A stretch of DNA of 21,190 nucleotides from Flavobacteriales bacterium UBA5040 (GTDB lineage: Bacteria; Bacteroidota; Bacteroidia; Flavobacteriales; Weeksellaceae), in the NCBI GenBank assembly GCA_002415135.1, contig DIBY01000004.1:1-21190 (forward strand), in the 5' to 3' direction. The notes beneath the pieces are model-generated. The model was not told the origin of the DNA, made no database searches, and was given only the letters and a program-made list of their open reading frames with translations. Numbering within the stretch: position 1 is the stretch's first letter; each line of letters opens with the position of its first letter. Positions 1-7,642 of the stretch are shown here, in pieces. The position numbers and the translations under genes are program-made.

Positions 1-20
1 ACACTTTGCGGGACAGTGTC
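1..20 (+). repeat. Edge fragment of a repeat shared with the right end of the window
   Basis: Positions 6-20 (TTGCGGGACAGTGTC) recur as an exact 15-base reverse complement at 19827-19841, inside the repeat-rich tail next to the TlpA cassette. The fragment also has short complementary ends (ACACT at 1-5, AGTGT at 15-19). It is cut by the window edge, so its full extent is unknown. The match is visible in the sequence; membership of a dispersed repeat family is inference. Confidence 0.5.
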
Positions 21-23
21 AAG

Positions 24-54
24 AAAGGCGGGAAAATTATTTCCCGCCTTTTTT
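24..54 (+). terminator. Rho-independent terminator, possibly bidirectional
   Basis: A perfect 11-bp stem (24-34 with 41-51, core GGCGGGAA/TTCCCGCC) has a 6-base loop and a T run to 54 on the + strand, so it would end a rightward transcript coming from before the window. On the other strand the run after the stem is weaker (TTTCTT). It may still serve the leftward lipoprotein gene, which stops at 58. Confidence 0.75.
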
Positions 55-57
55 ATT

Positions 58-576
58 TTAATCGTCATCACGATCTTTTCCTTTTTTATAGTATTTGCTA
101 TTGTTCTGCTTTTTATACTCTTTGTATTGTCTCTTTCTTCGGTCATCGTTACGATCATCATTGTCATCATCATATTTCTTCCACTGATTGTTTCTTTTAT
201 TCTGTTGACCTTTCGCATAATCCTTGGCGCTTCCACCGTAAATCTTTTTGGCTTGTCCCGGCGGTAAATTTCTTCTATTTTGGTTCGGATAGTAAACCGT
301 TTGATTTCCATTTTTACCTAAGATTCCAGGGTTGCCATACACATCACCAGTTCTTATAACTCGTCCGTTTTGGTAAACATTCCCATTTCGATCCCGATAC
401 ACGTCGCCTCTTCTGTAAACCTGTCCGTCATTGGCTCTGTAAACCGTTCCGTTATTGGTTCCGTTATTTGGATAATTGTTTCCGTTGTTATTTCCGTACT
501 GATCCTGTACTGCACCGCAAGAAACCAGCGTAACCGCTAACCCTGCACCTAAAAGTATTTTCGATAAATTATTCAT
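58..576 (-). CDS. Small Asn/Gly/Tyr-rich lipoprotein of unknown function
   Basis: This is a 172-residue predicted lipoprotein. The N-terminus is a short basic segment, a hydrophobic stretch and the lipobox LVSC with Cys20, so the mature protein should be lipid-anchored in the cell envelope. After the Cys comes an Asn/Gly-rich linker (about 21-45), then short degenerate units around GxVYRxGDVYRDRNGNVY (about 45-80). The C-terminal third is extremely rich in Lys, Asp, Arg, Asn and Tyr and looks disordered. No enzymatic motif is visible and I do not recognise a named family, although the xGxVY repeats resemble many uncharacterised flavobacterial lipoproteins. The ATG at 576 fits the signal peptide. 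The gene is followed directly by a strong hairpin. Long hydrophobic reading frames on the other strand are by-products of the Asp/Lys-rich tail. Confidence 0.8.
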   Translation of the reverse strand: MNNLSKILLGAGLAVTLVSCGAVQDQYGNNNGNNYPNNGTNNGTVYRANDGQVYRRGDVYRDRNGNVYQNGRVIRTGDVYGNPGILGKNGNQTVYYPNQNRRNLPPGQAKKIYGGSAKDYAKGQQNKRNNQWKKYDDDNDDRNDDRRKRQYKEYKKQNNSKYYKKGKDRDDD

Positions 577-652
577 TTTATTAAATTTAAAAGTTATCAG
601 CTACATTTCCATTACAGTGCCAAACTATTAAATTAATAGAAGATTGCTATTA

Positions 653-2224
653 TTAGGATACAATTGAGGATAAACTTTCAGCAACTTTCAATGCACATTT
701 TTCTCCATCGATCGCCGCAGAAATGATTCCGCCTGCATAACCTGCACCTTCGCCGCAAGGATACAAACCTTTAATCTGAAGATGCTCCAATGAATAATGA
801 TCTCTTGGAATACGAACGGGTGAGGAAGTCCTGCTTTCTGGTGCGTGTAAAATTGAATCGTTCGTCAAATAACCTTTCATTGATTTTCCAAATTCTATAA
901 AACCCTGACGCATAATTTGACTTAAAAAGCCTGGAAAAACTTCGCCCATTTCCACAGAAGTCGTTCCGGGAACATAAGAGGTTTTTGGAATATTTTGTGA
1001 AATTTTATTTTGAGTAAAATCAACCATTCTTTGCGCTGGAGCTTTTTGAGTTTCACCAGCTAAATGCCAGGCTCTTTGCTCGATTGCTTTTTGAAATTCC
1101 ATCCCAGCCAAGGGTCCGAATTTTTGATACGGTTTAAAATCTTCTAATTTCAATTCTACCACAATTCCTGAGTTGGCGGTTGACTGATCTCTTTTAGAAG
1201 GTGACCATCCATTAGTGACAACTTCTCCCGGACTCGTCGCACATGGCGCAATCACACCGCCCGGACACATACAAAAGGAATACATTCCACGGCCGTTTAC
1301 TTGCTTCACTACAGAATAGGGAGCTGGTGGCAAAAACTCACCACGGTAATCACACGAATACTGAATTTTATCAATCAATTCCTGTGGATGTTCTGCTCGT
1401 ACTCCTAACGCAAATGGTTTGGCTTCGATCAGAATATTCTTTTTATGAAGCAATTCAAAAATATCACGTGCCGAATGCCCGGTTGCTAGAATTACTTTAT
1501 TGGCAGAAATGGTGTTTCCATTTTGAAGAACGACCCCTTGAACTTCGTTACTTTTAATCAAAAAATCAGTGACACGAGTTTCAAATAAAACTTCGCCGCC
1601 ACAAGCGATGATCTTCTCGCGAATGTCCTGAATAATTTGAGGTAATTTATTGGTTCCAATATGTGGATGAGCATCGACCATAATGTCAGGTGTCGCTCCA
1701 AAAGCAACAAAGAGCTCGAGAATCCGATCGATATCGCCACGCTTTTTCGAACGCGTATATAATTTGCCATCCGAATAAGTTCCGGCACCACCTTCACCAA
1801 AGCAATAATTCGAATCTTCATTGACGATTCCATCTACATTGATCGCTTTCAAATCACGACGACGACCACGAACATCTTTTCCACGTTCTAAAACGATCGG
1901 TTTTAATCCGAGTTCGATGAGTTGCAAAGCTGCAAATAATCCCGCTGGACCGGCACCGACCACGATTACTTCTTGTTTATTGTTAACATTCGGATATTCG
2001 GGCAATTCAATTTGACCAGGAGTATAATCTTCATCAATTAAAAAAGCATTTCCTTTAACGTTAACCTTTACAGATTTTTGTCGGGCATCAAAAGAGCGTT
2101 TTAAAACGACTACTTTCTGAATATCTTTTGGACTGATTTTTAAATTTTTTGCAACTTGTTGTGTTAACAACTCTTCGTTGGCAGCAGCTTCGGGTGATAC
2201 TTGAAATTGAAATTCTTTCGGCAT
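653..2224 (-). CDS. FAD-dependent oxidoreductase, COG2509-like
   Basis: This 523-residue protein belongs to a family usually annotated as uncharacterised FAD-dependent dehydrogenase (COG2509). An N-terminal region of about 80 residues precedes the Rossmann fold, as is usual there. The dinucleotide-binding motif is VVGAGPAGLFAA (88-99). It is followed by the acidic strand end VLER (111-114), the conserved glycine-rich loop FGEGGAGTYSDGKL (142-155) and the C-terminal FAD-contact motif CGEGAGYAGG (about 490-499). LATGHSARD in the middle is the usual second nucleotide-contact strand. The substrate is unknown; the fold is that of flavoprotein oxidoreductases and the protein is probably cytosolic. 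It lies in a leftward series, 103 bp after the acetyltransferase gene and 76 bp before the lipoprotein gene, with no clear terminator between them. The family call is strong; the reaction cannot be read from sequence. Confidence 0.9.
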   Translation of the reverse strand: MPKEFQFQVSPEAAANEELLTQQVAKNLKISPKDIQKVVVLKRSFDARQKSVKVNVKGNAFLIDEDYTPGQIELPEYPNVNNKQEVIVVGAGPAGLFAALQLIELGLKPIVLERGKDVRGRRRDLKAINVDGIVNEDSNYCFGEGGAGTYSDGKLYTRSKKRGDIDRILELFVAFGATPDIMVDAHPHIGTNKLPQIIQDIREKIIACGGEVLFETRVTDFLIKSNEVQGVVLQNGNTISANKVILATGHSARDIFELLHKKNILIEAKPFALGVRAEHPQELIDKIQYSCDYRGEFLPPAPYSVVKQVNGRGMYSFCMCPGGVIAPCATSPGEVVTNGWSPSKRDQSTANSGIVVELKLEDFKPYQKFGPLAGMEFQKAIEQRAWHLAGETQKAPAQRMVDFTQNKISQNIPKTSYVPGTTSVEMGEVFPGFLSQIMRQGFIEFGKSMKGYLTNDSILHAPESRTSSPVRIPRDHYSLEHLQIKGLYPCGEGAGYAGGIISAAIDGEKCALKVAESLSSIVS

Positions 2225-2327
2225 TGAATAAAATTAAGGACAAAGTTTTAAAAGATTCTGATCAACTCAGATCTTTCAGTCTGCAAATTTCTGCTTTTTT
2301 AAGCAATAAAAATAGTTTGGTTAAAAA

Positions 2328-2825
2328 TTAAATTCCCACCACTCGACTTCTTCGTTCTAATAAAACGATATCTCGCCATTGACCATTCATCTCTCCTATT
2401 TTTTCACGTTTTCCAACAATTCGAAATCCATGTTTTTCATGAATTTTCACACTCACGAAATTCTCTGGAAAAATTCCCGCCTGTAAAGTCCAGAACTGGT
2501 TTTCCTCACTATCAAGAATTAATTTTTTCATCATCACCGTTCCCAAACCTTTTCCCTGAACAGAACCATCCAGATAAATACTCACTTCTGCCACGCCTTT
2601 AAAACAATCCCGATTACTGATTGGCTGCAAAGCACACCAGCCAACGACTTCATTATTTTCATCCTCTAAAACAAAACGGCAAAGATTAAAATGCTTGGTA
2701 TCCCAGGCTTCCCAAGTCGGCACCACTTTATCGAAAGTCGCGTTTCCACCATTGATTCCCTGCTGAAAGATTTCTAAAACTTTTTCTCCATCTTCTGGAC
2801 GCATTGGTCGTATTTCGTAATTCAT
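2328..2825 (-). CDS. GNAT family N-acetyltransferase, phosphinothricin acetyltransferase-like
   Basis: This 165-residue single-domain GNAT enzyme should transfer an acetyl group from acetyl-CoA to an amine. The acetyl-CoA pyrophosphate loop is VQGKGLGT (89-96), preceded by the beta-4 strand VAEVSIYLD (78-86). The segment FPENFVSVKIHEKHGFRIVGKREKIG (119-144, key residues N122, S125, H129, G133 and F134) and the ending NGQWRDIVLLERR are typical of the Pat/Bar/YwnH branch, whose members acetylate phosphinothricin, methionine sulfone or related amino acids. The early motif GINGGNATFDKVVPTWEAW also fits that branch. The true substrate is not known. The gene starts 25 bp after the DUF421 gene ends and is probably co-transcribed with it. 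Confidence 0.88.
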   Translation of the reverse strand: MNYEIRPMRPEDGEKVLEIFQQGINGGNATFDKVVPTWEAWDTKHFNLCRFVLEDENNEVVGWCALQPISNRDCFKGVAEVSIYLDGSVQGKGLGTVMMKKLILDSEENQFWTLQAGIFPENFVSVKIHEKHGFRIVGKREKIGEMNGQWRDIVLLERRSRVVGI

Positions 2826-2850
2826 TGTTTTATATCTTAAATTTTTCTAA

Positions 2851-3369
2851 TTAATATTTATGGTTTTTTCTAGGGAACTTCCGATGGCGTCGTGTAAATA
2901 TCGTAGAACCATTTTCCTTATCCATTGATATTACACTGATAGTTCCATCGACTTCCAAAACCGCTAATTTCACCTCCGCTATTTTTTCAACTCCATGTTC
3001 GCGAACAGCTTCTTCCAGTTCATCAAAATCAATTTCCTGTTCCTTCATTTTAATATTATCGACAATGCCATCTTTAATTAAAATTATGGGATCAGATTCT
3101 ACCAAACTTTTGATTCTTGGATTTTTAAAAATGACTTTCTTCACGATAAAATTTGCACCAAATAAAACAAATGCCGCAACCAATCCTCCTTCTAAACTAA
3201 CATTAGAACCCACCATCGCATTTTGAACCGCATTAGAAATTAACAGGAGCAAAACAATATCGCCCGCGTTTAATTGTGACAACTGATTCTTTCCAAAGAT
3301 CCGAATAGCGGCAAACATAAAAAGATAGACGGCAAGACTGCGTAAAGCAACATCGAGAAAAGGATTCAT
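2851..3369 (-). CDS. DUF421/YetF-like membrane protein
   Basis: This 172-residue protein has three hydrophobic segments near the N-terminus (about 9-25, 36-53 and 60-78) and a soluble C-terminal domain (about 85-150). The segment GDIVLLLLISNAVQNAM (36-52) and the soluble strands PIILIKDGIVDN and KLAVLEVDGTISVI are hallmarks of the YetF/YrbG family. Members are inner-membrane proteins; Bacillus YetF-type proteins have been linked to spore physiology, but the role outside spore formers is unknown. The protein ends in a basic tail (TRRHRKFPRKNHKY). It heads a probable two-gene unit with the downstream acetyltransferase, 84 bp after uvrA and separated from it by a hairpin terminator. A near-consensus -7 box (TTACTTTG on the minus strand, around 3390) lies just upstream of the ATG. 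Confidence 0.85.
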   Translation of the reverse strand: MNPFLDVALRSLAVYLFMFAAIRIFGKNQLSQLNAGDIVLLLLISNAVQNAMVGSNVSLEGGLVAAFVLFGANFIVKKVIFKNPRIKSLVESDPIILIKDGIVDNIKMKEQEIDFDELEEAVREHGVEKIAEVKLAVLEVDGTISVISMDKENGSTIFTRRHRKFPRKNHKY

Positions 3370-3406
3370 TATTTTCAGTTTTATACTACAAAGTAAAAGA
3401 AAATAA

Positions 3407-3433
3407 AAAAACCGAACATCACATTCGGTTTTT
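3407..3433 (-). terminator. Rho-independent terminator after uvrA
   Basis: A perfect 10-bp stem (3407-3416 with 3424-3433, core ACCGAA/TTCGGT) encloses a 7-base loop. Its A-rich left arm gives a T run on the minus strand. It lies 20 bp after the uvrA stop and before the DUF421 start, so it separates the two transcripts. Confidence 0.8.
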
Positions 3434-3453
3434 GATTTAAAAAAAATTTTTAT

Positions 3454-6285
3454 CTAATTTAATTCTCTCTTCAAGAACTTCGCTGTCAACGATTTTTTAG
3501 ATCTCGCAACTTCTTCGGGAGTTCCTTTGGCAATGATTTCTCCACCGTGTTTCCCGCCTTCGGGACCGATGTCGATAATGTGATCTGCGAGTTTAATAAC
3601 ATCTAAATTATGTTCAATAATAATGAAAGAGTTTCCTAATTCTACCAATTTATTAATTGCATCCATCAACACTTTTACATCTTCGAAATGTAATCCAGTC
3701 GTCGGTTCATCCAAAATATACAACGTATTTCCAGTCTGTCTTTTTGATAATTCTGTGGCGAGTTTGATCCGTTGTGCTTCACCTCCGGAAAGTGTGGTAG
3801 ATTGTTGACCTAGCGTGATATATCCCAAACCAACATCCTGCATCGTTTTCACTTTAGCATAAATTTTTGGAATCGGCTGAAAAAATTCTGTGGCTTCATC
3901 GATCGTCATTTCCAACACATCAGAAATCGATTTTCCTTTGTACCGAACTTCTAAAGTTTCCCGGTTAAAACGTTTCCCATTACAAGTTTCACAATGAACA
4001 TATACATCAGGCAAGAAATTCATTTCAATGACTTTCAAACCGCCACCTTGACAGGTTTCACAACGTCCGCCTTTTACATTAAAGGAGAATCGCCCTGCTT
4101 TATAACCTCGGATCTTCGATTCTGGAAGTTCCGCAAAAAGATTTCGGATATCAGTAAACATTCCCGTATAAGTCGCCGGATTTGAACGTGGCGTTCTACC
4201 AATCGGCGTTTGATCAACATCAACAATTTTGTCGATATTATCAATTCCTTCCAATTTTTTGTAGGGCAAAGGATCTTTTACCGCTCTATAAAAATGCTGA
4301 TTTAAAATCGGGTACAAAGTTCCATTGATCAAAGAAGATTTTCCACTTCCGGAAAGTCCAGTGACCACGACTAATTTCCCCAACGGAATTTCTAAATTCA
4401 CGTTCTTCAAATTATTTCCAGTTGCACCTTTTAAAACTAAAGATTTTCCATTTCCTTCTCTACGAATTTCCGGAACTGCGATCGTTCTCTTTCCCGTCAT
4501 GTAATCTGCCGTAATCGTATCGGCTTTTAACAGATCTTTCGGTTTTCCTTGCCAAAGAATTTCACCACCGAATTTTCCGGCTCTTGGACCAATATCTAAA
4601 ACCTCATCGGCTTCCATGATCATGTCTTTGTCATGTTCGACCACGATAACAGAATTCCCGATATCTCGTAAATTTTTCAAAGAAGCAATCAATCTTTCGT
4701 TATCCCGTTGATGCAAACCAATCGAAGGTTCATCTAAAATATAAAGCACATTTACGAGCTGCGAACCGATTTGTGTCGCTAACCGAATTCGCTGCGATTC
4801 TCCGCCAGAAAGTGTTCTTGAACTTCTGCTCAAACTCAAATATTCCAAACCAACATCTAACAAAAACTGCAATCTTGTTTTGATTTCTTTCAGAATTTCG
4901 TGAGCGATGATTTTATTATTCTTAGAAAATTGATCTTCGACCTGAATCAACCATTCTTTTAAATCAAGAAGTGATAACGCATTGATTTCTGCAATGTTTT
5001 TTCCATCTATTTTAAAGCTTAAACTTGACGGTTGTAAACGCGTTCCGTTACATTCAGGACAAGTTTCTTCTGTCGTGAAGTGTCTTTCTAACAAAGTCGC
5101 ATCGTAACTTTCCTTGTCATCGATCATGTCATTTATCGACGAAACCAAACCATCAAAATTGACTTTGATTTTCTTATTAATCCCCGCAAGTTTCAGATCT
5201 TTATTAAACTCTTTGTGACAACCATGGTAGATATAATCCAACGCTTCTTTTGGAATATCTTTCATCGGTGTCGCCAAAGACAGTCCATAAATTTCTAAGA
5301 TATTTTTGATTTGACCAAGAATCCATTTATTCGATTTAATATCTTCTAATGGACGTAAACCACCTTGATTAATCGAAAGTTTAGGGTTTTCAACAAAATA
5401 GTCAGTGTTTACTTTTTTTACCGTTCCTAAACCTTTGCAATAAGGACAACTTCCTTTTGGGGAATTGAATGAGAAGGTATTTGGTTCTGGCAATGCCAAT
5501 GAATGTCCGGTGTCGGCATCCATTAAATTTTTAGAAAAATATTCGATCGTTGAACTTGCGAGTTTTTGAATTCCAATCACGCCTTCACCCATGTGCAACG
5601 CAGTTTTCAATGATTGTTCCATGCGAGTTTCAGACGCACTTTCACCAATGATCCAGCGATCAATGACGATATCGATGTCGTGGGTTTTGTAGCGGTCGAG
5701 TTTTAAATCGTATTCAATGTCCAAAATATCACCATCAATTCTGGCTTGTCCGTATCCTTTCTTTGCCATTTGCACAAAAAGCTCATGGTAATGTCCTTTA
5801 CGGGAACGAACAACTGGCGCCAATAACATTACTTTCTCTCCTTTGTAATTGAGTTTGATGGCTTCTAAAATCTGTTCTTCCGTATAACTCACCAGTCGTT
5901 GTCCCGTAGTTAGAGAGTACGCATCTGAAACTCTAGCGAAAAGCAATCGTAAAAAGTCGTACAATTCAGTCACCGTTCCAACTGTAGAACGGGGATTTTT
6001 ATTGGTCGTTTTCTGTTCGATGGCGATCACGGGAGAAAGTCCGTCGATCTTGTCAACATCAGGTCTTTCTAAACCACCCAAAAACTGTCGGGCGTAGGCA
6101 GAGAAAGTTTCGATATACCTCCGCTGACCTTCTGCAAAAATCGTATCAAAAGCCAATGATGATTTCCCACTTCCTGAAAGTCCGGTGATTACTACCAGTT
6201 CATTGCGGGGAATTTTTACATCGATATTTTTTAAATTGTGTTCACGAGCGCCGTAAACTTCTATATATTCTTTAGGGTCTTCCAT
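3454..6285 (-). CDS. uvrA: Excinuclease ABC subunit A (UvrA)
   Basis: This full-length 943-residue UvrA is the damage-recognition ATPase of nucleotide excision repair. It works as a dimer with UvrB and hands the lesion to UvrBC. Both ABC modules are intact. The first has Walker A GLSGSGKSS (35-43), signature LSGGESQR (about 492) and Walker B LYILDEPSIGLH. The second has Walker A TGLSGSGKSS (about 645), signature LSGGEAQR (about 832) and Walker B LYILDEPTTGLH. Zinc-binding Cys pairs are present: CPYC (about 282) with CPEC (about 412), and CETC (about 743) with CETC (about 768). The length and motif order match the bacterial family and nothing is missing. The ATG at 6285 gives the usual short N-terminus (EYIEVYGAREHNLKNID). 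The gene has its own likely promoter box and terminator, so it is probably monocistronic. Confidence 0.98.
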   Translation of the reverse strand: MEDPKEYIEVYGAREHNLKNIDVKIPRNELVVITGLSGSGKSSLAFDTIFAEGQRRYIETFSAYARQFLGGLERPDVDKIDGLSPVIAIEQKTTNKNPRSTVGTVTELYDFLRLLFARVSDAYSLTTGQRLVSYTEEQILEAIKLNYKGEKVMLLAPVVRSRKGHYHELFVQMAKKGYGQARIDGDILDIEYDLKLDRYKTHDIDIVIDRWIIGESASETRMEQSLKTALHMGEGVIGIQKLASSTIEYFSKNLMDADTGHSLALPEPNTFSFNSPKGSCPYCKGLGTVKKVNTDYFVENPKLSINQGGLRPLEDIKSNKWILGQIKNILEIYGLSLATPMKDIPKEALDYIYHGCHKEFNKDLKLAGINKKIKVNFDGLVSSINDMIDDKESYDATLLERHFTTEETCPECNGTRLQPSSLSFKIDGKNIAEINALSLLDLKEWLIQVEDQFSKNNKIIAHEILKEIKTRLQFLLDVGLEYLSLSRSSRTLSGGESQRIRLATQIGSQLVNVLYILDEPSIGLHQRDNERLIASLKNLRDIGNSVIVVEHDKDMIMEADEVLDIGPRAGKFGGEILWQGKPKDLLKADTITADYMTGKRTIAVPEIRREGNGKSLVLKGATGNNLKNVNLEIPLGKLVVVTGLSGSGKSSLINGTLYPILNQHFYRAVKDPLPYKKLEGIDNIDKIVDVDQTPIGRTPRSNPATYTGMFTDIRNLFAELPESKIRGYKAGRFSFNVKGGRCETCQGGGLKVIEMNFLPDVYVHCETCNGKRFNRETLEVRYKGKSISDVLEMTIDEATEFFQPIPKIYAKVKTMQDVGLGYITLGQQSTTLSGGEAQRIKLATELSKRQTGNTLYILDEPTTGLHFEDVKVLMDAINKLVELGNSFIIIEHNLDVIKLADHIIDIGPEGGKHGGEIIAKGTPEEVARSKKSLTAKFLKRELN

Positions 6286-6811
6286 TTTAAATGTTCCAAA
6301 ATTTCAATTTTTGGAATTCTGCAAAAATACGGATTTTTTAGAGGATAATAAAGTAAGAATTCTTATTTGTAATGAGCTAAAACTAAAAAATGATAGCCTG
6401 AAATTGGCTTTTAACCTTTTGTATTTGAATTAAAAACATCAGATATTGAAATTATTTACTGATTTTAAAATCGCAGAATTCGCAGACTTTCCAATATCAA
6501 AAATATTGCCGAAAAATTTGATATCAATAAGGTTTAAAGTGGTGTAGATTTAGCTAAAGAAATAAGAACTTAACAAAATTGACTTTGAAATATCTTACGT
6601 TTTAAATCACCTGATTTGCAATTATCGTGGTATTACATTACTTAAATTCCTGCGAATCATCCATATCAACATGAAGTCCATACATTTAATCATGGCATAA
6701 AAGGTTAATTAACAGCACCTTTGTATTAATAATTTTTAAAGAATATCAATTATATCTATGGGAATGAATTATCAGAAAGCATTCTTTATAAGAAAATAAA
6801 AGTAAAACAAT
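6286..6811. other. 526-bp intergenic region between divergent uvrA and the SDR gene
   Basis: The first 45 bp hold the probable uvrA promoter. The middle (about 6450-6715) has short open stretches broken by many stops. One frame between 6579 and 6707 reads without stops, with a pattern around LNHLICNYRG and LRIIHIN. This could be a decayed gene or chance. On the + strand before the SDR gene, TTAATTAACAGCACCTTTG (6706-6724) is a partial match to a Bacteroidota promoter, with TTTG at the -7 end but no TA. I see no tRNA, strong terminator or long repeat. Confidence 0.5.
6322..6329 (-). promoter_or_regulatory. Bacteroidota -7 box upstream of uvrA
   Basis: On the minus strand this reads TATTTTTG, matching the Bacteroidota -7 consensus TAnnTTTG, 37 bp upstream of the uvrA ATG. 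I found no convincing TTG at the usual -33 spacing. No LexA-type operator that I can recognise lies nearby. Confidence 0.4.
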
Positions 6812-7558
6812 ATGGAAAATTTAAAAGATCAAGTGATCATCGTAACAGGAGGTGCATCTGGAATTGGTGGCGCAATAACAACGGTACTAACTCAACGTGG
6901 CGCCTCTGTCATTGCAGTTGATATCAATGAAGAAGCAGGTCGGCAAAAAGTGCTGGAAAACCCTACTCAGATTGTCTTTCTAAACGGAGATGTATCCAAA
7001 GAATCAGTAGCGATAGAAGCCGTAAAATTAGCTTTATCAACTTTCGGAAAACTGACAGGTTTAGTGAATAATGCGCATGCCTCCAGACAAAAACCACTGA
7101 TCGAACTGACCGCAGAAGATTGGTCTTTATCTTTTGAAACTGGTTTTAATGCAACGCTGAATTTTATGAAAGCGGCCTATCCTGAATTAAAAAAATCAAA
7201 AGGATCTGTAGTCAATTTTGGATCTGGTGCGGCGCTGAATGGACAATCGGGACAGGCAAGTTACGCTGCGGCAAAGGAAGCCATTCGGGGTTTAAGTCGT
7301 GTTGCCGCAACCGAATGGGGGAAAGATAATATAAGAGTGAATGTCGTTTGCCCACTTGCTTTAACTGAAGGCGTTGAAAAATGGAAAGAAAGCAGTCCCG
7401 AGCAATATGATCAGATAGCGGCACATATCCCGCTCAGTCATTTCGGAGATCCAAAAAAAGATATCGCACCTATTGTAGCTTTTTTATTGAGTGACGACAG
7501 TCAATACATGACCGGTCAAACCTTGATGGCAGATGGCGGTGACATTAAATTGAGATAA
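6812..7558 (+). CDS. SDR family oxidoreductase (classical, probably NAD-linked)
   Basis: This 248-residue classical short-chain dehydrogenase/reductase has the cofactor motif TGGASGIG (12-19), the structural motif NNAH (86-89) in place of the usual NNAG, and a catalytic Ser138-Tyr151-Lys155 triad in the context GSGA and YAAAK. Asp37 after the second beta strand (IAVDINEE) favours NAD(H) over NADP(H). The ending MTGQTLMADGGDIKLR matches the family's usual C-terminus. The substrate cannot be deduced; the closest textbook relatives reduce 3-oxoacyl groups or oxidise sugar alcohols and secondary alcohols. The gene is alone after a 526-bp gap. The NADH dehydrogenase gene begins 84 bp after its stop, so co-transcription is possible. 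Confidence 0.92.
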   Translation: MENLKDQVIIVTGGASGIGGAITTVLTQRGASVIAVDINEEAGRQKVLENPTQIVFLNGDVSKESVAIEAVKLALSTFGKLTGLVNNAHASRQKPLIELTAEDWSLSFETGFNATLNFMKAAYPELKKSKGSVVNFGSGAALNGQSGQASYAAAKEAIRGLSRVAATEWGKDNIRVNVVCPLALTEGVEKWKESSPEQYDQIAAHIPLSHFGDPKKDIAPIVAFLLSDDSQYMTGQTLMADGGDIKLR

Positions 7559-7642
7559 ATACTTACTTTTCGGTACTTCAAATTTATATTTTTAAAAAAG
7601 AACTTGGACTATCTCGGAAAGCAGAATTATAAAAAGCAGAAT

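Noticed and set aside
16..267. Very hydrophobic reading frame on the + strand that looks like a membrane protein
   Set aside because: It is the complement of the Lys/Asp-rich tail of the lipoprotein gene; such codons read as Ile/Phe/Val on the other strand. It also runs through the terminator hairpin.
7604..7642. Longer NADH dehydrogenase starting at a TTG
   Set aside because: The extra 13 residues precede the FAD-binding strand without family similarity, and the ATG at 7643 gives the normal NDH-2 N-terminus.
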